Made by a program: the position numbers and the translations under genes
The notes under the pieces: model-generated
What the model saw: only the letters and a program-made list of their open reading frames with translations
Databases searched by the model: none
Told to the model about the DNA's origin: nothing
From: Phenylobacterium sp. RIFCSPHIGHO2_01_FULL_69_31
GTDB lineage: Bacteria > Pseudomonadota > Alphaproteobacteria > Caulobacterales > Caulobacteraceae
Length of the DNA: 64,000 bases
Direction of reading: 5' to 3'
NCBI RefSeq assembly: GCF_001824475.1
Contig: NZ_MHXN01000031.1
Coordinates: 165,382-229,381, forward strand
Shown here: piece after piece, positions 56,942-64,000 of the stretch
Numbering within the stretch: the first letter of the stretch is position 1
Layout of the letters: each line of letters starts with the position of its first letter

Positions 56942-57895
56942 ATGTCTCCGACCCGTCGCCACGCCGCCCTCGGCCTGCTGGCCGCCGGCGGCACGGCCCT
57001 GCCCGCGGCGCGAGCCCTGGCGCAGGACAACGCCGCCCCGCCCCAGATCGAGCTGCCCGACGAGGACCATCCGCCCACCGCGCTCGACACCACCAAGGGC
57101 CGCTACGAGCACATGCTCGCCCCGGTGCTCATCAACGACCAGGGCCCGTTCAACTTCCTGCTCGACACCGGCGCCAACGTCAGTTGCGTCTCGCACAGCC
57201 TGATGGAACGGCTGGACCTGAAGTCGGCGGAGACTGCGCGGGTGCACACGGTGGTGGGTGTCCGTCATCGGCCGATCGTAACCCTCGACCGCCTGCGGGT
57301 CGGCCCCCGTGACCGCCGCAGGGTCCGGGCGCCCGCCCTGCCCATCAAGGGATCGGATGTCGACGGCATCCTGGGGGTCGACTGGCTGAAAGGCCAAAGA
57401 CTGACCCTGGACTTCAAGAACAGCCGGATGGAGATCACACGCTCGCAGCAGGACCAGGGCGAGCCGGGGCGCGTGGTGATCGTGCCGGCGCGCCGGCGCC
57501 ACGGCCAGCTCACCATCGTGGACGCCGACCTCAGCGGGAAGCGGATCAGCGCCATCATCGACTCCGGCGCCCAGGGCACACTGTGCAACCGCAAGCTCCG
57601 CGACCTGGTTCGCGCCCAGGAGGCCCGGCGCGGGCCGCCCGAGCCGCTCAGGATGGTCCGCATGGAATCCCTCGCGGGCGAGAGTTTCGAGGGCGAGGCG
57701 GTGTTCCTGCCGTTCCTGCGGCTCGGCGGCCTGCACCTCGGCAACGTGCCGGTGACCTATGCCGACATGCACGTCTTCGACATCTGGGGCCTGAAGGACA
57801 GCCCCGCGCTGGTCATCGGCATGGACCTCCTGGCCCAGTTCGACCAGGTCGCGCTGGACTTCGGCCGTTCGCAGGTGCGGTTCGACTTCGTCTAG
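56942..57895 (+). CDS. Exported two-lobed retropepsin-like aspartic protease
   Basis: 317 residues with a signal peptide carrying two arginines (TRRHAALGLLAAGG..., possible Tat or Sec). Two retropepsin-like halves: the first with DTGAN (Asp75) and the flap-strand motif DGILGVDW (about 141-148); the second with DSGAQ (Asp207) and ALVIGMDLL (about 285-293). Each half thus has the D(T/S)G plus hydrophobic-Gly motif that retroviral-type proteases need, so one chain could form an intramolecular active site. The region between 100 and 135 is Arg/Val-rich. Substrate unknown. Confidence 0.82.
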   Translation: MSPTRRHAALGLLAAGGTALPAARALAQDNAAPPQIELPDEDHPPTALDTTKGRYEHMLAPVLINDQGPFNFLLDTGANVSCVSHSLMERLDLKSAETARVHTVVGVRHRPIVTLDRLRVGPRDRRRVRAPALPIKGSDVDGILGVDWLKGQRLTLDFKNSRMEITRSQQDQGEPGRVVIVPARRRHGQLTIVDADLSGKRISAIIDSGAQGTLCNRKLRDLVRAQEARRGPPEPLRMVRMESLAGESFEGEAVFLPFLRLGGLHLGNVPVTYADMHVFDIWGLKDSPALVIGMDLLAQFDQVALDFGRSQVRFDFV

Positions 57896-59163
57896 TCGGG
57901 GTGATCCGCAGCGCTGGCAGGCGCCACGTGGGGTGGGAATCGCGCGCCAATGGGGTCGAACTTGGCCCGAGCCCGATCCAGCCGTCCGCGCAGGTCAGCC
58001 AGCGCGTCTCGGTGAAGGCTGGCGACGCTGTAGTTCTCGCCAGGGTCGGCAACCATGTCGAACAGGAGCGGGAGCCGATCGAGGGGAATGTCGTAGGTGC
58101 GATAGTACGACCGGGCCACTAGCTTCCAGCGCGCGGTGCGGACGGCGGCGACATGCGTGTTGTCGAACAGCAGAATCTCGTCGTGAGGCGAGCCCCTGCC
58201 CGTCATGAGCATCTCGGAGATGTCCTTCCCGTCCAGCTCGACGTGGAGCTGCGGCGCTCCGGTCCAGCTGAGGATGGTCGGGAGCAGGTCCAGGTTCGAC
58301 GACAGGCCGGTGGCTACGAGTCCGGCCGGAATGCGGCCCGGCTGACGCGCGATGAAAGGCACACGGAAGCCACCGTCCCATGCCGAACCCCCTTTGCGGT
58401 CACGGAACGGCCCCGAGGAGCCCTCGAACCAGGGCCCATTGTCCGAGGTGAAGACCACCAGCGTGTCCTCATCGAGCCCCAGGGCCTTCAGCCGCTCAAT
58501 TAGCCGGCCGACGTTGACGTCGATCTCTTCGACCACCTCGCCATAGGCGCCGGCAGGCGAGCCGGTCGTATCGTCCGGGTTGGGAACCAGGGGGATGTGA
58601 GGCGCCGTCAGCGCCAGCATGACGAAGAAGGGGCGGTCGCGATTGGCTTCGGCGAAGGCCAGTGTCCGCGCAAAGAACCCTTCCGTCAGCTTCGCGAACT
58701 CGACCTTGCCCTCGTCTCGCTCCACATGGTCGCCCTGCGCCTCGTAGAGCGATAGCGGCCGCATGTCGTGGCTGTACGGCAGGCCTTGGAAGACATCGAA
58801 GCCATAGCTGGTTGGCGGCCAGTGCGGGGCGACATGGCCCAGGTGCCACTTGCCGATCAGCGCAGTCGCGTAGTCGGGCTTGAGCGCTTGCGGGATCGTG
58901 ACTTCCGAGAGCGGCAAGCCAGTCGTGTCCGCCGGTTGGATGACCTCGTGGGCGAGACCGGATCGAATGGCATAGCGGCCGGTCAGCAGGCCGGCGCGCG
59001 ACGGGGTGCAAACGTTCGCCGAAGCATAGAAGTCGGTGAAGCGGACGCCCTCGGTCGCCATGCGGTCGAGATGCGGCGTCCGAATATGCTTGCCGCCGTC
59101 GCAACCGATATCGCCGTAGCCGAGGTCGTCGGCCAGGATGACGATGATGTTCGGCCTTCGCAT
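57892..59163 (-). CDS. Type I sulfatase (arylsulfatase-like)
   Basis: 423 residues. N-terminal metal site NIIVILADDLGYGD (Asp12, Asp13), the formylglycine motif Cys52-T-P-S-R-A, and later VFTSDNGPW and KGGSAWDGGFRVP. Cys-type (CxPSR) sulfatases need a formylglycine-generating enzyme or anaerobic maturase; none is in the window. No signal peptide is visible, so it may be cytosolic or exported otherwise. It hydrolyses sulfate esters of unknown substrates. It overlaps the aspartic protease gene by 4 nt, converging. Confidence 0.92.
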   Translation of the reverse strand: MRRPNIIVILADDLGYGDIGCDGGKHIRTPHLDRMATEGVRFTDFYASANVCTPSRAGLLTGRYAIRSGLAHEVIQPADTTGLPLSEVTIPQALKPDYATALIGKWHLGHVAPHWPPTSYGFDVFQGLPYSHDMRPLSLYEAQGDHVERDEGKVEFAKLTEGFFARTLAFAEANRDRPFFVMLALTAPHIPLVPNPDDTTGSPAGAYGEVVEEIDVNVGRLIERLKALGLDEDTLVVFTSDNGPWFEGSSGPFRDRKGGSAWDGGFRVPFIARQPGRIPAGLVATGLSSNLDLLPTILSWTGAPQLHVELDGKDISEMLMTGRGSPHDEILLFDNTHVAAVRTARWKLVARSYYRTYDIPLDRLPLLFDMVADPGENYSVASLHRDALADLRGRLDRARAKFDPIGARFPPHVAPASAADHPD

Positions 59164-59196
59164 CGGTCCCTCCCGTTTCGGCGAGCCTAGCGCGGA

Positions 59197-60171
59197 TCAG
59201 CCGTGCCGCCAGCCGCCGGCGCCGGGATCGACGACGCGGCCCGCGGCCCGGACCTCCACGCCCTCACCTTCGCGCACCTCGCCGATCACGGTGAAGCCGG
59301 GGGGTTTCCGCACGCCCGAGGCCATGGTGCAGACCACCTCGTAGTCGTCGCCGCCGGTTCCCAGCCGCAGGAGGCTGGCGCCCACGTCGGCCTGCCGCTC
59401 GAGCCAGGTCGCCGCCGCGCCGGACAGCGGGAGGCGATCCAGGTCGATCAGCAGGCCCACACCGCTGGCCTCGGCGATGTGGCGGGCGTCGGCCACCAAG
59501 CCGTCCGAGACGTCGGCCGCCGCCGTGGCGTGCCGGCGAAGCGTCTCGCGCAGGTCTACCCGCGGCTCCGGCATCCGGTAGCGGTAGGCCAGGCGGCCGT
59601 CGGCATCCTCGATCTGCCCTTTCACCGCGGCCAGGCCCAGGGTCGCATCGCCGATCGTGCCGCTGACCAGCAGCTTGTCGCCCGGCCGTGCGCCGGCCCG
59701 GCGGACCATCCGCCCCGCCGGGACCCAGCCCATGGCGGTCAAGGTGCAGGTGAACGGGCCCGAGGTGCTCACGGTGTCGCCGCCCAGCAGATCGATGCCG
59801 AACGCCTCCAGGTCTGCGGCCAGGCCCATGGCGAACAGTTCGCGGTCGCGGCCGGCGAAGCCCTGCGGCCAGGCCACGGCGAGGAAGGCGGCAAAGGGCT
59901 CGGCTGCCTTGGCCGCGAGGTCCGACACGTTTACCCGCACCAGCTTCCGCGCCACCAGCTCCGGCGCCTCGCCCTCCGGGAAATGCACGCCCTCGACGAT
60001 GGCGTCCTTGGTCACCACCAGGTCGAAGCCGGGCCGCTGGGGAATGACCGCCGCATCGTCACGAAGTTCGAACGCCCCCGGCGCGCCGCGGGTCAGCGGC
60101 CGGAAGAGCCGGTCGATCTCGCCGAACTCGTCCAGCCCCTTGGGTGGGGTCTCAGGCGCCGGCCCGGACAT
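59197..60171 (-). CDS. thiL: Thiamine-monophosphate kinase
   Basis: 324 residues; AIR synthase-like fold with DDAAVI near the N-terminus, [29 protein letters not shown] and [19 protein letters not shown] near the end. It phosphorylates thiamine phosphate to thiamine diphosphate. Its start overlaps the nusB end by 20 nt, continuing the leftward rib-nusB-thiL operon. Confidence 0.96.
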   Translation of the reverse strand: MSGPAPETPPKGLDEFGEIDRLFRPLTRGAPGAFELRDDAAVIPQRPGFDLVVTKDAIVEGVHFPEGEAPELVARKLVRVNVSDLAAKAAEPFAAFLAVAWPQGFAGRDRELFAMGLAADLEAFGIDLLGGDTVSTSGPFTCTLTAMGWVPAGRMVRRAGARPGDKLLVSGTIGDATLGLAAVKGQIEDADGRLAYRYRMPEPRVDLRETLRRHATAAADVSDGLVADARHIAEASGVGLLIDLDRLPLSGAAATWLERQADVGASLLRLGTGGDDYEVVCTMASGVRKPPGFTVIGEVREGEGVEVRAAGRVVDPGAGGWRHG

Positions 60172-60616
60172 CCCGCGCCACGCCGTCCAGGGCGCCGTTC
60201 ACGAACCCGGGCTCGGTGCCCTCGAAGAAGCTCTTGGCCACCTCGACATACTCGTCGATGGCGACCTCGGTGGGCACGTCCGGCCGGTTGGCGAGTTCGT
60301 ACGTACCAGCGCGTAGGATGGCCCGGACGGTGGCGTCCAGACGCTCCAGCCGCCAGTTTTCTGCCAGACGCTTGGCGATCGCGGCGTCCACCCGCTTCTG
60401 CTCGGCCACGACGCCGCGCACCAGTTCGGCGAAGAACGCCTCGTCGGGCGAGGCCAGGGTGTCGCCCTCCCCCTCGACGCCTTCCAGAGCGCGGTCGAAG
60501 CGGTGGTCGGTGAACTCCCGGATCACGCTCTCGACGCCGATGGAGGAGACCTCCATCTGATAGAGGGCCTGGACGGCAGCGAGCCGCGCGACCGAGCGGG
60601 ACGCATGGGCGCTCAT
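60152..60616 (-). CDS. nusB: Transcription antitermination factor NusB
   Basis: 154 residues. All-helical NusB fold: [13 protein letters not shown] at the start and the C-terminal [45 protein letters not shown]. It acts in rRNA antitermination with NusE/NusG. The ATG overlaps the ribH stop by 4 nt (ATGA); longer starts are not supported. Confidence 0.97.
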   Translation of the reverse strand: MSAHASRSVARLAAVQALYQMEVSSIGVESVIREFTDHRFDRALEGVEGEGDTLASPDEAFFAELVRGVVAEQKRVDAAIAKRLAENWRLERLDATVRAILRAGTYELANRPDVPTEVAIDEYVEVAKSFFEGTEPGFVNGALDGVARDVRAGA

Positions 60617-61077
60617 CGATTGGCGCCCGACAGTTGGTGCTTCAGCTCGATCATGGTCAGGGCCGCGCGGGCCGCGCCGCCCCCCTTGTCGCCCTCGCTG
60701 ACCCGCGCCCGCGCCCACGCCTGCTCGTCATCCTCGGTGGTCAGCACGCCGTTGCCGATGCAGAGCTTCTTGCTCACCGTCAGGTCCATGATCCCGCGGG
60801 CGCTCTCGTTCGAGACGATCTCGAAGTGGTAGGTCTCGCCCCGGATCACGCAGCCGAGGGCCACATAGCCGTCGTAGCGCTTGCCGGCGGGGCGGTGGCC
60901 GCCCTCCTCGGCAAAGGCGATGGCGCCGGGGATCTCCAGCGCGCCGGGCACCGTCACGATGTCGTATTCCGCCCCATAGGCGCTCAGCGCCTGGGTCGCG
61001 CCCTCCAGCAGGGCGTCGGCCAGGCCGTCGTAAAAGCGCGCCTCGACAATGAGGATGCGGATCGGCTCGTCGCTCAT
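60613..61077 (-). CDS. ribH: 6,7-dimethyl-8-ribityllumazine synthase
   Basis: 154 residues. [51 protein letters not shown] and the IGNGVLTT phosphate motif. It condenses the ribitylaminouracil with dihydroxybutanone phosphate in the riboflavin pathway. Coupled to nusB; 32 bp downstream of ribE on the same strand, with no ribBA gene between, unlike many relatives. Confidence 0.97.
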   Translation of the reverse strand: MSDEPIRILIVEARFYDGLADALLEGATQALSAYGAEYDIVTVPGALEIPGAIAFAEEGGHRPAGKRYDGYVALGCVIRGETYHFEIVSNESARGIMDLTVSKKLCIGNGVLTTEDDEQAWARARVSEGDKGGGAARAALTMIELKHQLSGANR

Positions 61078-61109
61078 GGATGGTCCTTCGGGGTCTTGAG
61101 CGGAAGCCT

Positions 61110-61700
61110 TTAGGCCGTTTCGCGCCAGCGGGCGAGATACCGCGCCAGCATGTCGATCTCCAGGTTGACGCGGCTGCCGACCTGCAGGGTCCCCAGGGTC
61201 GTGACCTCCCAGGTGTGAGGGATCAGGTTCACGCCGAAGACGTCGTCCTCCACCTCGTTGACGGTCAGGGACACCCCCTCGACGGTGATCGACCCCTTCG
61301 GCGCGATGTAGCGGTGCAGCGGCCTTGGGACGCGGACCTTGACCCGGTGCGAGCCGCCGTCGCTCTCGATGGAGACCACCTCGCCGACGCCGTCCACGTG
61401 GCCCGAGACGATATGGCCGCCCAGCTCGTCGCCGACGCGGGCGGCGCGCTCCAGGTTGACGGGGCGGCCCTCCTGCCAGTCCGACAGGGTCGTCAACGAC
61501 AGGGTCTCGCCCGAGACCTCCACCGCGAACCAGCCCTCGCCCTTCTCCACCACGGTCAGGCAGCAGCCGGCGTGGCTGATGGAGGCGCCGATATCGACGG
61601 TCGAGAGGTCGAACCGCGTCTCGATCTCGAACCGGCGGTCGCGGTTGGTGTCGCGGACGGCGCGTACGCGCCCCACGTCGGTGACGATGCCGGTGAACAT
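61110..61700 (-). CDS. ribE: Riboflavin synthase alpha chain
   Basis: 196 residues with two lumazine-binding repeats: [12 protein letters not shown]...[11 protein letters not shown] in the first and [14 protein letters not shown]...[15 protein letters not shown] in the second. It dismutates two lumazines to riboflavin. It begins one base after the end of the reductase gene and is followed by ribH. Confidence 0.96.
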   Translation of the reverse strand: MFTGIVTDVGRVRAVRDTNRDRRFEIETRFDLSTVDIGASISHAGCCLTVVEKGEGWFAVEVSGETLSLTTLSDWQEGRPVNLERAARVGDELGGHIVSGHVDGVGEVVSIESDGGSHRVKVRVPRPLHRYIAPKGSITVEGVSLTVNEVEDDVFGVNLIPHTWEVTTLGTLQVGSRVNLEIDMLARYLARWRETA

Positions 61701-62345
61701 TCAGCCCCTCGCGTAGCGTTCCCAGAGGTCGTCGCCCAGGGCGGTCACCTCCACGCGCCGGAAATGGGGCGCCTCGGCCAGTGCCGCAACCGCCAGGGCG
61801 CCGACGGCGGGCCGCCCCTCGCCACCGATGAGGATGGGGGCGCGGAACCACTCGATGGTGTCAACCAGACCGCAGCGCAGGAAACTGCCCGCCACCTGGC
61901 CGCCGCCCTCGACGAAGAGGTCGGACAATCCCTCGGCGGCTAGGGCCTGAACCACGGTCTTGAGCTCGGGCCGGTCTTCCCCCACGGCGCGCACGGTCAG
62001 GACCTTCACCCCGGCGGCCAGGAGCGCCGGGTTCGGATCTTCGGTGGCGATAACGTAGGTCGGCACATCGCGCGCGGTCCTCACCAGCTTGCAGTCGGGC
62101 GTCAGCCGCTGGCGGCTGTCCAGCACCACGCGCGCGGGCTGTCGGCCGTTGTAGCCTGGGAGACGGACGGTGAGTTCGGGATCGTCGGCCAGGGCGGTCT
62201 CGATGCCGACCAGCACGGCGTCATGCGCCGCCCGCAGGCGATGCACCTGCTCGCGGCTCTGCGCACCGGTGATCCAGCGGCTCTCGCCGGCCGCCGTAGC
62301 GATGCGACCGTCCAGGGACGTGGCGAGCTTGAGGGTGACGCTCAT
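61701..62345 (-). CDS. RibD-type reductase domain without the deaminase domain
   Basis: 214 residues. Starts directly at the reductase half: [24 protein letters not shown] and later [14 protein letters not shown]. The N-terminal zinc deaminase of bifunctional RibD (HAE...PCxxxGxxxxC) is absent, and a TAA lies four codons upstream in frame, so it is not a missed start. It should reduce the ribosylamino-pyrimidine to its ribityl form if a separate deaminase exists elsewhere. First gene of the leftward rib operon; divergent from the glycosyltransferase. Confidence 0.9.
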   Translation of the reverse strand: MSVTLKLATSLDGRIATAAGESRWITGAQSREQVHRLRAAHDAVLVGIETALADDPELTVRLPGYNGRQPARVVLDSRQRLTPDCKLVRTARDVPTYVIATEDPNPALLAAGVKVLTVRAVGEDRPELKTVVQALAAEGLSDLFVEGGGQVAGSFLRCGLVDTIEWFRAPILIGGEGRPAVGALAVAALAEAPHFRRVEVTALGDDLWERYARG

Positions 62346-62530
62346 CGGCGGTTCTTACGGGCCGGGGAGGCCTCGCGTCCACTCAGTCGAGACGCCAAGA
62401 TTGGGCCACGGCTCCAGCAGACCTCGCCCCGGCTGAGTCACATCTGGGGACGAAACAGTTTCGTTCAAGAATTGGCAGACGGGCTTTTATGCGCAGGTTG
62501 TGACGCCCTCAATGTTCGCGGAGGGATGGA

Positions 62531-63751
62531 ATGCGGGTGCTGCTGTCTACCTTTGGATCGCGGGGGGATGTCGAGCCTATGGCCGCCCTCGCAGCTCAGC
62601 TTCGGGCGATGGGCGCCGAGCCGATCGTCTGCGCCCCGCCGGATCCCGAGTTCGCAGAGCTGGTCTCCCGGGCCGGTGGAACCCTCGCGCCGGCCTACAC
62701 CCCAGTTCGGCAGTTCGTGGCGGACGCGTTGACCAATCGCCCGCCCATGACCCTGCCCGAACGCGCCGCCCTGGTGCTGAAGGCGCAGCACGAGGCCATC
62801 TCAGCCGCGGCGGAGGGGTGCGATGCGGTCCTCGCCGCAGGGCTTTTCCCCTCGACGGCGGCCGCGAGGTGCGTCGCGGAGGCGCGGGGCCTCCCTTACG
62901 TCTACGCAACCTATTGCCCGATCTACCTGCCGTCCGAGCACCATCGGCCCTCCGCCTATCCGGGACATCCGGTCCCCGCAGAGGAGACCGACAACCGCGT
63001 CCTGTGGGACCGTGACGTGGAGACCATGGCGGCCGTGTTCGGCGAGGCCTGGAACGAGCTTCGCGCCTCCATCGGCCTGCCCGCGGCGCAGAATGTGCGC
63101 GACGAGGTCTTCACCGCCAGTCCTTGGCTCGCGTCCGACCCGGCGCTGAGCCCCTGGCGTTCGACGCAACTCCGCGACGTCTTGCAGACGGGCGCGTGGA
63201 TCCTGCCGGATGATCGGCCGCTGCCGGCGGACCTGGAAACGTTCCTGACGGCCGGCGCCCCGCCCGTCTATGTGGGCTTCGGAAGCATTCCGCTGGAGGC
63301 GCTCAAGGAAGCCAGCCGCATCGCTATCCGGGCCGCCCGCGCACAGGGGCGGCGCGTGTTGCTCTCGCATGGCTGGGCCGGCCTCGCGCTCGAAGACCAG
63401 GGTGGCGATTGCTTCGCGGTTGGGGAGGTCAACCAGCAGGCGCTGTTTCCCCGCGTGGCCGCTGTCGTCCATCACGGCGGCGCCGGGACCACAACCACGG
63501 CCGCTCGGGCCGGCGCACCGCAGGTGATCGTGCCGCAGATCGGAGATCAGCCCTACTGGGCCGGGCGGGTCGCCGCCCTCGGCGTCGGCGCCGCCCACGA
63601 TGGGCCCGCCCCCACGGCCGAGTCATTCATGGCGGCGCTGGGCATAGCCCTCGGCGATGACGTGCGTCGCCGCGCCACGGCTGTTGCGCGGGAGGTTCGG
63701 ACGGACGGCGCGGCTGTGGCGGCGCGGAAGCTGCTCGAGCTCTTCGGGTGA
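62531..63751 (+). CDS. UDP/dTDP-sugar-type glycosyltransferase (GT1, vancomycin-group/UGT-like)
   Basis: 406 residues, GT-B fold. N-terminal FGSRGDVEPMAALAAQL, the typical start of sterol/natural product GT1 enzymes, and donor-site VVHHGGAGTTTTAARAGAPQVIVPQIGDQPYWA near 305-340. It is the only rightward gene in the block, lying between nrdR and ribD, where related genomes usually have these two adjacent; it may be a later insertion. Acceptor unknown. GGAGG lies about 7 nt before the ATG. Confidence 0.88.
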   Translation: MRVLLSTFGSRGDVEPMAALAAQLRAMGAEPIVCAPPDPEFAELVSRAGGTLAPAYTPVRQFVADALTNRPPMTLPERAALVLKAQHEAISAAAEGCDAVLAAGLFPSTAAARCVAEARGLPYVYATYCPIYLPSEHHRPSAYPGHPVPAEETDNRVLWDRDVETMAAVFGEAWNELRASIGLPAAQNVRDEVFTASPWLASDPALSPWRSTQLRDVLQTGAWILPDDRPLPADLETFLTAGAPPVYVGFGSIPLEALKEASRIAIRAARAQGRRVLLSHGWAGLALEDQGGDCFAVGEVNQQALFPRVAAVVHHGGAGTTTTAARAGAPQVIVPQIGDQPYWAGRVAALGVGAAHDGPAPTAESFMAALGIALGDDVRRRATAVAREVRTDGAAVAARKLLELFG

Positions 63752-63764
63752 CCGAGGTCGCCCG

Positions 63765-64000
63765 TTAGCGCTCGTCGGCGGCGGCTTCGCTCAGGCCTTC
63801 CTCGCCGAGGAAGCGGGCGAAGTCGTCGGTTTCCTTGAAGTCGCGGTAGACCGAGGCGTAGCGGACGTAGGCCACGTCATCGAGCTGCTTCAGGTGCTTC
63901 ATGATCAGCTCGCCGATCGTGGAGGACGGCAGTTCGGTCTCGCCCATGCTCTCGAGCTGGCGGGTGATGGTGGAGATCATCCGCTCGACCCGCTCGGGCT
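63765..64000 (-). CDS. nrdR: Transcriptional repressor NrdR, N-terminal part outside the window
   Basis: The visible C-terminal part continues upstream in frame to the window edge as [17 protein letters not shown]..., the conserved ATP-cone end of NrdR, then [37 protein letters not shown]. NrdR senses (d)ATP and represses ribonucleotide reductase genes. The N-terminal zinc ribbon lies beyond base 64000. In related genomes nrdR usually precedes ribD; here a glycosyltransferase lies between. Confidence 0.95.
   Translation of the reverse strand, partial: PERVERMISTITRQLESMGETELPSSTIGELIMKHLKQLDDVAYVRYASVYRDFKETDDFARFLGEEGLSEAAADER

Noticed and set aside
62346..62530. FMN riboswitch upstream of the rib operon
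   Set aside because: I could not find the conserved RFN-element helices in the 185-bp region.

Overview
The window is about 64 kb of very GC-rich, densely coding chromosome from an alphaproteobacterium of the Caulobacterales, most likely Caulobacter or Phenylobacterium. This is inferred from gene content: a PopA-type c-di-GMP effector next to mfd and recG, the ihfA/MerR/fabH/plsX block, a double cold-shock-domain protein, DUF2842, CBP3-type and DUF177 proteins, and the ribE/ribH/nusB/thiL block. I see no phage, insertion sequence, plasmid module, CRISPR array or rRNA. Every gap between genes is under 300 bases; the longest is 53776-54049, which holds a terminator and a LexA-like site.

Layout. 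1-5.2 kb: a TusA-like protein (cut by the window edge), a BrkB membrane protein, an SDR plus alpha-methylacyl-CoA racemase pair, popA and a small exported protein. 5.2-11.2 kb: DNA repair (mfd, sdhE, recG). 11.2-17 kb: a leftward lipopolysaccharide inner-core operon (kdsA-hldE-hldD) followed by a DUF3089 protein and a medium-chain reductase. 17-23.2 kb: cyclopropane fatty acid synthase and sulfur metabolism (cysteine synthase, mercaptopyruvate sulfurtransferase, cystathionine beta-lyase), with a start-less acetyltransferase and an orphan amino-acid-binding lipoprotein. 23.2-29.4 kb: a stress-type SDR, a P-loop kinase, a pseudouridine synthase, three tRNA genes (Arg, Pro, Glu), an NDUFS4-like complex I subunit, a Gln-rich exported protein, a thioesterase, DUF192 and a CspD-like protein. 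29.4-35.5 kb: a leftward operon alaC-like/hom/glpX/recJ and a lipoprotein. 35.5-44.6 kb: phaC, an S41 peptidase, a PadR/HAAS/GIN envelope operon, Tat-type msrB, argC, rplM-rpsI, ctaA and DUF2842. 44.6-50.3 kb: tRNA-Pro, a MerR-like regulator, ihfA, fabH-plsX, DUF177, CBP3 and bamE. 50.3-56.2 kb: replicative dnaE and the proton pyrophosphatase hppA. 56.4-64 kb: a FliL-like secreted protein, a two-lobed retropepsin-like protease, a sulfatase, thiL-nusB-ribH-ribE-ribD', a glycosyltransferase and the start of nrdR.

Most genes are housekeeping, and adjacent genes often overlap by 4 nt (ATGA/GTGA), indicating translational coupling. The most unusual points are: an acetyltransferase ORF with no ATG/GTG/TTG start, directly in frame behind the sseA stop codon; a DUF3089 hydrolase whose nucleophile serine is replaced; a PadR operon preceded by two same-shaped perfect inverted repeats; a perfect alphaproteobacterial LexA box upstream of dnaE; and a riboflavin cluster in which RibD lacks its deaminase half and no ribBA is present. 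I did not find a clearly new multigene system.
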